Below, one piece after another: positions 1 to 7,871 of a stretch of DNA of 22,138 nt. A program made the position numbers and the translations under genes. Positions within the stretch are counted from its first letter, which is position 1; every line of letters begins with the position of its first letter. The DNA comes from MWBV01 sp964447315 (GTDB lineage Archaea; Nanobdellota; Nanobdellia; Pacearchaeales; GW2011-AR1): NCBI GenBank assembly GCA_964447315.1, contig CAYURQ010000017.1:1-22138 (forward strand). Direction: 5' to 3'. The notes below the pieces were generated by a model, which saw only the letters and a program-made list of their open reading frames with translations, was not told the DNA's origin and made no database searches.

Positions 1-47
1 TTCATAATATAATACAATTAAAAGAGATTTTTAAATTTTATTAAAAA

Positions 48-842
48 CTACAATATACTAAAATCAACCCTAACCCTAATCTTATAAGGAGCTATTTCAC
101 CAGCAGGTTTTATTTTATTAATCTTAACTTTCTTTTTATTTTGTTTTGCATTTTTCTTAATATCTTCAATCAAATATTTAACTTCATCTAACTTGGAGAA
201 TCCATAATAAATAATTCTAGTTGATTTTTTACTTAACATAAATGCCTCTTTTAAAAAATTATCTTTAAGATTAGGACGAGGCATAATAATATAATCAAAT
301 TTTTTCCTTTTTTGTTTAAGCTTTTCTGCAACTCGTTTTATATCTCCATCAACAAATTCAATTTTATCTTTTACTTTATTTCTCTCTGCATTTAATTTTC
401 CATAAACATTAGCAACTTTATTAAGTTCATTTGAATAAACATTCTCAACATTTTTTGAATTCTTTGCAATAACAATTGAAAAAGGTGCAACACCAGCAAA
501 CATTACAAAAACTTCTTTATTTTTTCCTTTTATCATCTCTGATATTTCCTTTCGCTCATTACTTAGCCTAGGAGAAAAATAAGTTGTATCAATATTAAAT
601 CTAAAAACACAATTATTTTCTTTATACAAAACTTCTTTATTTTTAATTCCTGCAAGATGTTTTGTTTGCATTTTTCTCAATCTTCCTTTAAAATTTTCAG
701 ATTTCTCAAGAACAGTCTTGATATTTTTATGTTTTTTCAAAATTTGTTGCGCAAACTTTTTTTTATCAGATAATTTTGTTTTATCTGAAAAATTAACTAA
801 AGCAATACTTCCTAAAACATTAAACGAACGATGAAAATCCAT
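48..842 (-). CDS. trm5: Trm5-like tRNA (guanine-N1) methyltransferase
   Basis: A 264-residue class I SAM methyltransferase resembling archaeal Trm5, which makes m1G37 in tRNA. What is seen: an N-terminal D1-like segment (FNVLGSIALV, 7-16), then the KTVLEKSENFKGRLRK and FNIDTTYFSPRLSNER stretches (42-97) typical of the family, the SAM-binding loop MFAGVAPFSI (114-123), an acidic SNEL (137-140), GDI (166-168) and a C-terminal KPAGEIAPYKIRVRVDF that matches the family's final strands. I chose the ATG at 842 rather than the upstream in-frame TTG at 857, because a TTTAAATTT box lies about 26 nt before 842, as in its leaderless neighbours. Oddity: the usual N-(L/P)-P catalytic-loop motif is replaced by MPRPN (187-191), so the exact methylation target is uncertain. 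Family membership is firm; m1G37 specificity is inference. Confidence 0.85.
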   Translation of the reverse strand: MDFHRSFNVLGSIALVNFSDKTKLSDKKKFAQQILKKHKNIKTVLEKSENFKGRLRKMQTKHLAGIKNKEVLYKENNCVFRFNIDTTYFSPRLSNERKEISEMIKGKNKEVFVMFAGVAPFSIVIAKNSKNVENVYSNELNKVANVYGKLNAERNKVKDKIEFVDGDIKRVAEKLKQKRKKFDYIIMPRPNLKDNFLKEAFMLSKKSTRIIYYGFSKLDEVKYLIEDIKKNAKQNKKKVKINKIKPAGEIAPYKIRVRVDFSIL

Positions 843-863
843 AATTATCTTAATCAAACCTCT

Positions 864-874
864 AATTTAAATTT
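864..874 (-). promoter_or_regulatory. TATA box of the Trm5-like gene
   Basis: AAATTTAAA on the minus strand, centred about 26-28 nt before the ATG at 842. This spacing fits a leaderless transcript and supports the internal ATG over the TTG at 857. Confidence 0.5.
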
Positions 875-888
875 ACCTATATAGATAA

Positions 889-898
889 GTTTAAAAAA
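889..898 (+). promoter_or_regulatory. TATA box of the gene at 920
   Basis: GTTTAAAAAA centred about 27 nt before the ATG at 920. It sits back to back with the promoter of the divergent Trm5-like gene. A leaderless transcript is predicted. Confidence 0.5.
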
Positions 899-919
899 AT
901 CTTTTTCATATTAAAAATA

Positions 920-1516
920 ATGATAAGAGGGATTTTGTCTAGTATTGATGTTGAAAGCATGGTATTAGGAATTCTATTCTTTGTGATATTTGCAGGATTA
1001 ATGTTTGCATTAAGAAAAACAAAATTTGGAAGAAACAATGCAATGAAAACAGTTATTTCATTTTGCATTTCACTTCTTGCTGTTTTTGGATTATCAAAAA
1101 CAACTTGGGATTTTACAGGAATATTTTACAGAATAGGATTTAATGAACAACTACTTTATAATGTAGCTTTAGTTATTTTAATTTCTTTCTTTGTTTTATC
1201 AGGAATAGTTAAAAAAAGCTATGGAAGAAGATGGAGATTATACAGACCATTAAATATAATTGGAGGATTATTCACTGCACTAGCATTATTTACAGATGTT
1301 ATATATGAAAAAACAACTACCTTAACAATTAGCATTCCAATGTTAGTTATAGGTCTTTTACTTTGGTATAGAAGAAAATATTCTTCAGATAAGAATGAAG
1401 CTGAAAAGAACTTTAGTGGATTAAAAGAAAGTAAAAGAGAAGAAAACTACAAAATATCTCAAGCAAAAAAAGAAATTAGAAGAAAAAAATGGAAAAAAAG
1501 ATTTATGGGGCGTTAA
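920..1516 (+). CDS. Unknown multi-pass membrane protein
   Basis: 198 residues; I do not recognise the family. Hydrophobic segments at about 15-31, 43-60, 77-98, 111-127 and 133-150 suggest four or five membrane helices. A strongly basic, Lys/Arg-rich C-terminal tail (about 150-198) probably lies on the cytoplasmic side. There is no signal peptide or catalytic motif that I can identify. The stop codon is followed after one base by the ATG of the next gene at 1518, so the two are almost certainly co-transcribed and translationally linked. The promoter gives a leaderless start. Confidence 0.75.
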   Translation: MIRGILSSIDVESMVLGILFFVIFAGLMFALRKTKFGRNNAMKTVISFCISLLAVFGLSKTTWDFTGIFYRIGFNEQLLYNVALVILISFFVLSGIVKKSYGRRWRLYRPLNIIGGLFTALALFTDVIYEKTTTLTISIPMLVIGLLLWYRRKYSSDKNEAEKNFSGLKESKREENYKISQAKKEIRRKKWKKRFMGR

Positions 1517-1517
1517 A

Positions 1518-1730
1518 ATGCCTAATGAATTAAATAAAAAGAAAATAAAAGAATTAAAGAAAAAATACAAAAATTATTCTAAAGAGTTAAAAAAACTTGA
1601 AAAAAACAATAAAGGAAAAACACCAGAACTTGGAACCCCAGAAGGAAATTTAATATATAGATATACTCAAACAATTAACGTAATAGAAAAACTAGCAGAA
1701 AAACACGGAATTAAAATAAATAAAAAATAA
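1518..1730 (+). CDS. Small basic coiled-coil protein, unknown
   Basis: 70 residues, unrecognised. The first ~35 residues are a Lys-rich amphipathic helix (KKIKELKKKYKNYSKELKKL) with coiled-coil character, followed by a short Gly/Pro turn (GTPEGNLIYRY) and a second helix. It begins one base after the stop of the upstream membrane protein gene and has no promoter of its own, so it is probably the second gene of a two-gene operon. It has no Cys pairs or enzyme motif. Confidence 0.65.
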   Translation: MPNELNKKKIKELKKKYKNYSKELKKLEKNNKGKTPELGTPEGNLIYRYTQTINVIEKLAEKHGIKINKK

Positions 1731-1744
1731 AAAGATTATTATAA

Positions 1745-2217
1745 TTATTTTTTAGAAGAAAAACTTCTAAAAGTAATATCATCTAGAAAATCAGCTTTTT
1801 TATTGTCTTTTCCTAAAGTATAATTCTCAAGACTATCTTTTCCTAATTGATAAGTCATTAAACCATCAAAAACCAAGTTAATGAAAGATTGATAATTTCC
1901 AGAACCTATTTCAAGGACATCATTAATAACTTGGTATCCATAAACTCCAAGACCCCTAATTTAGCTAATCTTGTAATCGGAGAATATTTTATTTTATCAG
2001 AAAATTCAGAAACTATATCAAGAACTCCATATCCTAAAGCTCCCCAAGGATTAGCAGAATCTGCAATTTTATCTAAAAAAGGAAAATTATTAATAACTTC
2101 TCCTACTTTACCTGGAAGATCCTTTAATGCTCCTATAGCACTAGGAGTAAGAAAATTTGTTAAATACACTCCTGCTTTTTTTCCAAGTTCTTTCTTAGTA
2201 TATTCTTGATCATTCAT
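1745..2217 (-). pseudogene. Unknown gene with a frameshift in a G4 run
   Basis: The first frame opens with ATG at 2217 and runs to about codon 88 (ITRLAKLG), then continues into a short out-of-frame tail that stops near 1906. If one G were added to the G4 run (C4 on the plus strand, 1953-1956), the frame would continue as GGLGVYGYQVINDVLEIGSG and on to ITFRSFSSKK with a stop at 1745-1747, giving about 157 residues. The downstream frame has the same composition and no stops, so I read this as one gene, either broken or hit by a sequencing indel. The protein has alternating Gly/hydrophobic stretches and no recognised motif; function unknown. A TATA box lies at 2240-2247, 26-27 nt before the ATG. 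Confidence 0.7.
1750..1772. terminator. Perfect hairpin between convergent genes
   Basis: TTTTAGAAG, a five-base AAAAA loop, then CTTCTAAAA: nine-base-pair arms with no mismatch. It begins 20 nt after the stop of the 70-residue gene and overlaps the last codons of the frameshifted minus-strand gene. Its placement between convergent genes suggests a bidirectional 3'-end element. This is inference, because archaeal termination often needs only a T-run. Confidence 0.4.
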
Positions 2218-2239
2218 AAAAATAAAGAAATTCTTTAAT

Positions 2240-2247
2240 TTATAAAT
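2240..2247 (-). promoter_or_regulatory. TATA box of the frameshifted gene
   Basis: ATTTATAA on the minus strand, centred about 27 nt before the ATG at 2217. An inverted repeat TTATGTA-AC-TACATAA (2255-2270) lies just upstream of it. Confidence 0.45.
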
Positions 2248-2281
2248 ATTTCTATTATGTAACTACATAAGAATTACAACA

Positions 2282-3322
2282 TTAAAACCATTTATCTAAA
2301 TCCTTCTGTGCCAACTTTTTCTTTAAAGCCCTAATTTTATCAAGTTGTTTTTCAACTCTATCAAGTGAAAAATCATGCTCATTAACAAGAATTTTCTTTA
2401 TCTTATCTTCATCAATATTTGGAAATTCAATTTTAAAGTTTTCAACTTTATGTTTTTTAAATAATTCAAAAATATCTTGCCAATTAAACCTATCTTGTTC
2501 AGGTAAAGAATGAATTCTTTCCTTAACTTCTTCAAAAATCCTAACAGGAGTTTTGAATTTCTTAACAATATCCAGGGCTTTTTTTTGCCCAATACCTGGA
2601 ATTCCCTTGGGATTATAATCTGTTCCAACTAAAATTCCAATACAAATTAATTGGTCTAAATTAATTTCAAGATAATTTAAAACCCTTTCAAGTTCAATAA
2701 TTTCTGGTTTAACTTCAATATACCCTTGATAAGTTTTACGTCTTCTTGATAAAGTTAAATTTCTTATGAGTATTGGAGCCCCAAAAAGCAAACTATCATA
2801 ATCCTGACTAACAGCCGCATAAATTTCTCTATTGTTTCTTGCAAGGTAAGATGCTTGAGCTTCTCCTTCAGAAGGAGCTTGAATAACTAAAATACCCATT
2901 GCCTCTAACAATTCTTTACTTTCATTAATCATATCTCTATCCAATCTTAAAAGTTGTTGACTATATTTCCTCATTGATTCAATATCTTGTTCTGATTTTG
3001 CAAATTCATACTTCTGAGAAGCATTATCTCTTGCTTCTTGTCTTTTTTCATATGTTTTTTCTTTTAATTCAGGGGCTTTTCCATCAAAAACATAAATTAA
3101 CTTAATTCCCTCAGCAAGCAAAGAAATATTTCTATAAAATATTCCTGAAATATGACTAGTAATTCTTTCTTTTGAATCCTTTAAAGGAGTTCCATCTGGT
3201 TGTCTAATTGAACTTAAAAATTGGTATAATGCATTAAATGCATCAACACAAATTATTTTTTCTTTTAAATCTTCAACTTCAATTTCCTTTCTAGGTATTA
3301 TCTCGCGTATATTTAATCCCAT
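2282..3322 (-). CDS. fen: Flap endonuclease 1 (FEN1)
   Basis: 346 residues, the usual length for archaeal FEN1, which cuts 5' flaps during Okazaki-fragment maturation and long-patch repair. The metal-binding acidic residues are all visible: D27 (CVDAFN), D80 (YVFDG), E152 and E154 (SEGEA), D174 and D176 (SQDYDS) and D235 (GTDYNP). The helix-hairpin-helix GIPGIGQKKA (240-249) is present for DNA binding. The protein ends in QKDLDKWF (339-346), a PCNA-interacting-peptide box. It starts with the conserved MGL, so the N-terminal glycine exposed after Met removal is kept. The methionine aminopeptidase gene lies about 5 kb away. Identification is secure. Confidence 0.97.
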   Translation of the reverse strand: MGLNIREIIPRKEIEVEDLKEKIICVDAFNALYQFLSSIRQPDGTPLKDSKERITSHISGIFYRNISLLAEGIKLIYVFDGKAPELKEKTYEKRQEARDNASQKYEFAKSEQDIESMRKYSQQLLRLDRDMINESKELLEAMGILVIQAPSEGEAQASYLARNNREIYAAVSQDYDSLLFGAPILIRNLTLSRRRKTYQGYIEVKPEIIELERVLNYLEINLDQLICIGILVGTDYNPKGIPGIGQKKALDIVKKFKTPVRIFEEVKERIHSLPEQDRFNWQDIFELFKKHKVENFKIEFPNIDEDKIKKILVNEHDFSLDRVEKQLDKIRALKKKLAQKDLDKWF

Positions 3323-3370
3323 TTTAATTCAATAAAAATAAATATCATTTGAAATATAAATAATTAACCC

Positions 3371-3631
3371 TTAAAGAGAATCTTCTAATCTTTTCTTTAT
3401 TCTTTTAATAGCTTCCTCTCTAGCTTCTTCATTAGTTAATCCTGTAGAATATGTTGGTTTAAATTTCTGTTTTTGTTTTTTTTCATATGCATTCTTATAA
3501 TTATTAAAATTCTCTAAACCTCCAAAAACAGTATCAATACTCTCTGCAATAGCGTGACCCTGGCTACCATTTGGATCCTGCTCTGGATGATAATTCAAAT
3601 ATGTGAACAATAAACTTTCTTTTCTATTCAT
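3371..3631 (-). CDS. Small hypothetical protein
   Basis: 86 residues, unrecognised. It has a polar, mixed-charge composition with an N-terminal MNRKESLLFTYLNYHPEQD, a Gly/Ser-containing middle and a C-terminal charged helix (EEAREEAIKRIKKRLEDS). There are no cysteines or membrane segments. It has its own strong TATA box at 3653-3660, 26 nt before the ATG, inside a 12-bp palindrome. It lies 48 nt upstream of fen on the same strand and may be partly co-transcribed with it. A role is not inferable. Confidence 0.65.
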   Translation of the reverse strand: MNRKESLLFTYLNYHPEQDPNGSQGHAIAESIDTVFGGLENFNNYKNAYEKKQKQKFKPTYSTGLTNEEAREEAIKRIKKRLEDSL

Positions 3632-3644
3632 ATTGTAACTACTT

Positions 3645-3660
3645 TATAGTACTATATAAA
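3645..3660 (-). promoter_or_regulatory. TATA box overlapping a 12-bp palindrome
   Basis: The plus strand reads TATAGTACTATATAAA. TATAGTACTATA (3645-3656) is a perfect palindrome that overlaps the TATA element TTTATATA centred 26 nt before the ATG at 3631. This could be an operator, but short AT-rich palindromes are common in this composition. Confidence 0.45.
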
Positions 3661-3708
3661 TCTTTCTATTTAAAAAGATTTATCCACAATTCAACCAAAC
3701 ATACAAAA

Positions 3709-3717
3709 TTTTTAAAT
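3709..3717 (+). promoter_or_regulatory. TATA box of the cation exchanger gene
   Basis: TTTTTAAAT centred 26 nt before the ATG at 3739, so the transcript is predicted to be leaderless. Confidence 0.55.
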
Positions 3718-3738
3718 GCCATTTAATTAGTAAAAAGA

Positions 3739-4719
3739 ATGGGATTACTATTTGAATTAGGGGTGATTTTACTATCTAGTATTGCTATATATTTTGTAGG
3801 AGAAAAATTTGCAAAGAGCTCTTCAAAAATAGGAGATTACCTTAAAATTCCAAGAGATGTTAAGGGAGCAACATTTGACGCAATATCAAGCTCAATACCT
3901 GAACTAATGGTTGCACTTTTTGCAGTAATATTTTTTAAAAAATTTGAAGTAGGTATAGGCACAATAGCAGGATCAGCATTATTTAATCTGCTAATTATTC
4001 CAGGAATATGTGTTTTTGTTGCTCCAAAAGTATTTAAAGTTAGTAAAAGAGTAATAAATAGAGATGCAATTTTTTATTTAATTTCTGTATTTATTTTGCT
4101 CATGCTTCTAATTTATTATAAAATGTGGGGGCTAGGAATTGCAGCATTACTTATTTCTATTTATTTTATTTACGTGGTAAGTCTTACAATTGGAACAAGA
4201 AAAGACAAGAAAAAAAATAACAATAAAAAATCTGAAAATAACAAGGAAAAAATAAAATTTTCAAGAGAATTATTAATTTTTATTTCAATGATTCTTCTTA
4301 TGGCACTATTCACTTATCTACTAACAAAATCTTCCATAAATATTTCAAATCTATTTGGAATTTCCCCAGTAATAATTGCCTTTACAATAACCGCAGCAGC
4401 AACATCTGTTCCAGACACTGTAATCTCTGTAAGCAATGCAAAAAAAGGAGATTTAGATGATGCAACTTCAAATGTATTTGGATCAAATACCTTTGATATA
4501 CTTGTTGGAATAGGATTGCCTTTATTTATTTATTCTCTTTACAAAGGGGCAGTTGCAATAAACTTTCATAATTTAGAAATATTTTTAGGGTTACTTTGTT
4601 CAACAATTCTTTTAATTTACTTCTTTGGAAAAAATAGAACTTTAAATAAATCTAAAGCAATAATATTGCTCACGATATACCTTCTTTTTATTGTTTATGT
4701 AATCTTCTTTGCAGCATAA
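3739..4719 (+). CDS. CaCA-family Na+/Ca2+ (or K+-dependent) exchanger
   Basis: 326 residues, about ten membrane helices in two inverted halves joined by a Lys/Asn-rich cytoplasmic loop (about 153-175). Both alpha repeats are clear: alpha-1 around 44-89 with SSIPEL (E55) and GSALFN (N83), alpha-2 around 219-261 with TSVPD (D226) and GSNTFD (D253). These residues line the Ca2+/Na+ site in the CaCA superfamily. The second repeat has Asp where the Methanocaldococcus exchanger, as I recall, has Glu. Together with D253 this resembles the acidic pattern of the K+-dependent (NCKX) branch, so cation selectivity is open. It has its own leaderless promoter and a short gap to polB. The family call is secure. 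Confidence 0.92.
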   Translation: MGLLFELGVILLSSIAIYFVGEKFAKSSSKIGDYLKIPRDVKGATFDAISSSIPELMVALFAVIFFKKFEVGIGTIAGSALFNLLIIPGICVFVAPKVFKVSKRVINRDAIFYLISVFILLMLLIYYKMWGLGIAALLISIYFIYVVSLTIGTRKDKKKNNNKKSENNKEKIKFSRELLIFISMILLMALFTYLLTKSSINISNLFGISPVIIAFTITAAATSVPDTVISVSNAKKGDLDDATSNVFGSNTFDILVGIGLPLFIYSLYKGAVAINFHNLEIFLGLLCSTILLIYFFGKNRTLNKSKAIILLTIYLLFIVYVIFFAA

Positions 4720-4726
4720 TTGTAAG

Positions 4727-4734
4727 TTTTAAAT
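4727..4734 (+). promoter_or_regulatory. TATA box of polB
   Basis: TTTTAAAT centred 26 nt before the ATG at 4757, in the 37-nt gap after the exchanger gene. It predicts independent, leaderless transcription of the polymerase gene. Confidence 0.55.
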
Positions 4735-4756
4735 AACAATCTTTCTTAAAACCTTT

Positions 4757-7222
4757 ATGGAAACAACATTTATTCCAATAGATTATGATTATTTTGATTA
4801 CAAAGAGAGAAATTATATAAAAATTTATGGAAGAAACCAAGAGAATAAAAGAGTTTGCATAATAGACACTTGTGACATTTATTTTTGGGCAATTCTAAAA
4901 CAAAAAACAAGCAAAGAAAAAATAAATAATTTAATTGAAAAAATAAAAAAAATAAAAATAAAAAATAAAAATAGAACAACACATGTTGAAAAAGTTGAAG
5001 TCCATGATAAAAAATTTCTAGGACAAGAAGTTAAAGCACTAAAAATATTTGCAACAAATTACAAAGACTTACATGATTTAGCTGATAAATTAGATTATCC
5101 TGAAATTGAAAAAAGAAGAGGCTATGACTTAGGTTTTATAACTCACTACATAATAAATTCAAAAATTAATCCACTGGAATTTTATGAAATTCAAGGAGAA
5201 ATGTTACATAACTCAAATGAATTCAATGGAATTGATAGTATAATGGATGTTGATTTTTGTATTAAATTAGAAAAAGTAAAAAAACAAGAAAAAAACAAAA
5301 TTGAATTTAATCCAAAAATACTTGCATATGATATTGAAGCAAATGAACTTGAAATAGGTAAAGGAGAAATATTAATGATTTCCTTATATGGAAAAAATTT
5401 CAAAAAAGTTTTATCTTGTAAAAAACCTTCAGATAAAAAATATGTTGAAACCTACAAAAATGAAAAAGAAATGCTAGAAGCATTTATTGAACAAGTTAAA
5501 AAATACTCTCCAGATATTCTTGTTGGATACTTTTCAGATGGCTTTGATTTACCTTATATAAAATCCAGAGCAGAAAAATTAAAATTAAAACTAAATCTTG
5601 GAATAGATAATTCTCAACCAACTTTTTCTCGTGGAAATATGTTAACTGGAAAAATAAAAGGAATTGTTCATATAGATTTATTAAGATTTATTAGAAATGC
5701 CTACTCTCAATATCTTCAATCAGAAACCCTTTCCCTGAATGACGTTTCAGAAGAAATTTTAGGAGAAAAAAAAGTTGATCTAAAACCATTAGAAGAGGTT
5801 GCTAAAAATAAAATAGATTGGGAAAAATTCTATGAATATAATTTAAAAGATTCAGAATTAACTTACAGATTGCTTGAAAAAGTTTATAGAGATTTAAGTG
5901 AAATAATAAAAATAACAAAAGAACCCATGTTTAATACCTCTCGATCAACTATGGCTGGAAACTTTGAAGATTTTTTAATACATAATCTTGATAAATTCAA
6001 TGAAATTCCTGAAAAAAAACCTTATAATCCAGAAATAGGAGAAAGAAGAAAGCGTGAAAAATATCAAGGAGCTTTTGTTTTTCAACCGCAACCAGGACTT
6101 TATGAAAACATTGGATTTTTTGATTTCTCAAGTATGTATGCAAGCGTGATTGTTAGTTATAATTTATCAAAATCAACCTGTATTCAAGAAAAAACTAAAA
6201 ATTCATATATAAGTGAAATAAATGGAAAAAAAGTTTATTTCAAAAAAGAAACAGGATTCATCCCAGAACTTCTTAAAGAAATAATAACTTTAAGACGTAA
6301 GTTCAAAGAAGAATACAATAAAAATCCAGAAACAATATTAAGAGTAAGAAGTAATGCATTTAAATTAATTGCAAACGCAGCTTATGGATATCAAGGATTT
6401 TTTGGAGCAAGATATTACTCGTTAGAAGCAGCAGCATCAACAGCATATTTTGCAAGAGAAAATATAAAAAAAGCAATTAAAATATTTAAAGATAATAATT
6501 TCAAACCAGTTTATAGTGATACAGATAGTATAGCTGTACTTTTAGGAAATAAATCAAAAAAACAGTCCCTAGATCTTTTAAAAAAAATAAATAAAAATCT
6601 TCCAGGAATAATGGAACTTGACTTAGAAGGATTTTTCAAAAGAGGCATTTGGGTAACAAAAAGAACAGGAGATTTTGGGGCAAAAAAGAAATACGCATTA
6701 TTAGATAACTCAGGAAAAATAAAAATACGTGGTTTTGAAACAGTCCGTAGAGATTGGTGCCAATTATCTAGAGAAACTCAAAGCAAAGTAATTAATTTAG
6801 TTTTAAAAAATGGAAATGAAAAAAAAGCAATAGAATATATTAAAAAAATAATAAAAGAAATTAAGTCAAGAGAAGTAAAATTAAAAGATTTAATTATTAA
6901 AACGCAATTAAAAAAACCAATTTCAGAATATAAATCAATTTCTCCTCATGTAATAGCTGCAAAAAAAATGAAAGAATTAAATATTCCAGTAAATCAAGGA
7001 ACTTTAATAGAATATTTCATAGCACAACCTGAAAAGAATACAAAATCAAAACTTGTTCGTGAAAAAGTAAAACTTCCGATAGAAAAAGCAAATTATGATA
7101 TTGAATATTACCTTGAAAGACAAATTCTTCCAGCAGTTGAAAATATTTTACAAGTCTTTGGAATTAATACAGAAGATTTAATAAACAAAAAAAATCAACA
7201 AGCACTAAAAAAGTGGATGTAA
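4757..7222 (+). CDS. polB: Family B DNA polymerase (PolB)
   Basis: 821-residue archaeal replicative/repair DNA polymerase. The 3'-5' exonuclease motifs are present: Exo I YDIEAN (D192, E194), Exo II around D264 (SDGFDLPYI) and Exo III YNLKD (361-365). Polymerase motifs follow: A DFSSMYASVI (D456), B KLIANAAYG (536-544) and C YSDTDS (586-591, D588 and D590). All catalytic acids are intact. No intein interrupts motifs A, B or C, the common intein sites. The last eight residues, QQALKKWM, form a PIP-box-like tail for PCNA. The following membrane protein gene starts 9 nt downstream, suggesting read-through transcription. Identification is secure. Confidence 0.97.
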   Translation: METTFIPIDYDYFDYKERNYIKIYGRNQENKRVCIIDTCDIYFWAILKQKTSKEKINNLIEKIKKIKIKNKNRTTHVEKVEVHDKKFLGQEVKALKIFATNYKDLHDLADKLDYPEIEKRRGYDLGFITHYIINSKINPLEFYEIQGEMLHNSNEFNGIDSIMDVDFCIKLEKVKKQEKNKIEFNPKILAYDIEANELEIGKGEILMISLYGKNFKKVLSCKKPSDKKYVETYKNEKEMLEAFIEQVKKYSPDILVGYFSDGFDLPYIKSRAEKLKLKLNLGIDNSQPTFSRGNMLTGKIKGIVHIDLLRFIRNAYSQYLQSETLSLNDVSEEILGEKKVDLKPLEEVAKNKIDWEKFYEYNLKDSELTYRLLEKVYRDLSEIIKITKEPMFNTSRSTMAGNFEDFLIHNLDKFNEIPEKKPYNPEIGERRKREKYQGAFVFQPQPGLYENIGFFDFSSMYASVIVSYNLSKSTCIQEKTKNSYISEINGKKVYFKKETGFIPELLKEIITLRRKFKEEYNKNPETILRVRSNAFKLIANAAYGYQGFFGARYYSLEAAASTAYFARENIKKAIKIFKDNNFKPVYSDTDSIAVLLGNKSKKQSLDLLKKINKNLPGIMELDLEGFFKRGIWVTKRTGDFGAKKKYALLDNSGKIKIRGFETVRRDWCQLSRETQSKVINLVLKNGNEKKAIEYIKKIIKEIKSREVKLKDLIIKTQLKKPISEYKSISPHVIAAKKMKELNIPVNQGTLIEYFIAQPEKNTKSKLVREKVKLPIEKANYDIEYYLERQILPAVENILQVFGINTEDLINKKNQQALKKWM

Positions 7223-7231
7223 AAAATTAAA

Positions 7232-7855
7232 ATGATTTTTAAAAAAATTTTAAAAGAATTAAAAGAACATGCTCCATTTACATTTCTTGCAACAATAATT
7301 GCAATTTTACTTGCGGTTATAATAAAATTTTCATTATCTAAAAATATTCCACAAGAATTTTTTCATATAATGCATCCACTGCATATTTTTGTTTCTGCAT
7401 TAGTTAGTGCAGCATTATTTTACAAATATAAAAAAAATGTACTTATGGGATTATTAGTAGGAATTACTGTTTCATTAATACTCGGAACAATAAGTGATAT
7501 ATTAATTCCATATTTAGGTGCAACAATTTTTAATTTTTCAACAGAATTTCATTTACCCTTAATTGAAGAATCATTTTTAATAATTTCAACAGCCTTAATT
7601 GGAAGTATTTTAGGGATAATTATTAAAATTTCAAAAGAACCCCATTTCTTACATGTATTTTTATCTGTCTTTGCAAGTTTATTTTACTTAACAACATTTA
7701 CTGAAAGTTTAGAATATATGAAATTTATTATAATGATAATAATTGTTTTTGTATCAGTATTAATTCCATGTTGTATTAGTGATATTGTACTACCTATCTT
7801 AATTTCAAAAAACAAAAAAAATTCTAAATCACACAAAAAGAAAAATAAAACATAA
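7232..7855 (+). CDS. Unknown membrane protein with internal duplication
   Basis: 207 residues with about six hydrophobic segments (roughly 16-34, 48-64, 70-91, 112-131, 140-154, 163-190) and a short Lys/Asn-rich cytoplasmic tail. The two halves end in similar phrases, ISDILIPYLG (about 87-96) and ISDIVLPILI (about 183-192), each placed after a hydrophobic helix, which suggests an internal repeat as in small transporters. HIMHPLH in the first half could be functional. I do not recognise the family. It begins 9 nt after polB and probably shares its transcript. Confidence 0.7.
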   Translation: MIFKKILKELKEHAPFTFLATIIAILLAVIIKFSLSKNIPQEFFHIMHPLHIFVSALVSAALFYKYKKNVLMGLLVGITVSLILGTISDILIPYLGATIFNFSTEFHLPLIEESFLIISTALIGSILGIIIKISKEPHFLHVFLSVFASLFYLTTFTESLEYMKFIIMIIIVFVSVLIPCCISDIVLPILISKNKKNSKSHKKKNKT

Positions 7856-7871
7856 CAAATAAAAACACTTA

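Noticed and set aside
1889..2209. Plus-strand ORF of 106 residues
   Set aside because: Opposite strand of the frameshifted minus-strand gene, which has a promoter and a more protein-like translation.
4757..7222. Intein in PolB
   Set aside because: Motifs A, B and C are uninterrupted and the length is normal for an intein-free enzyme.
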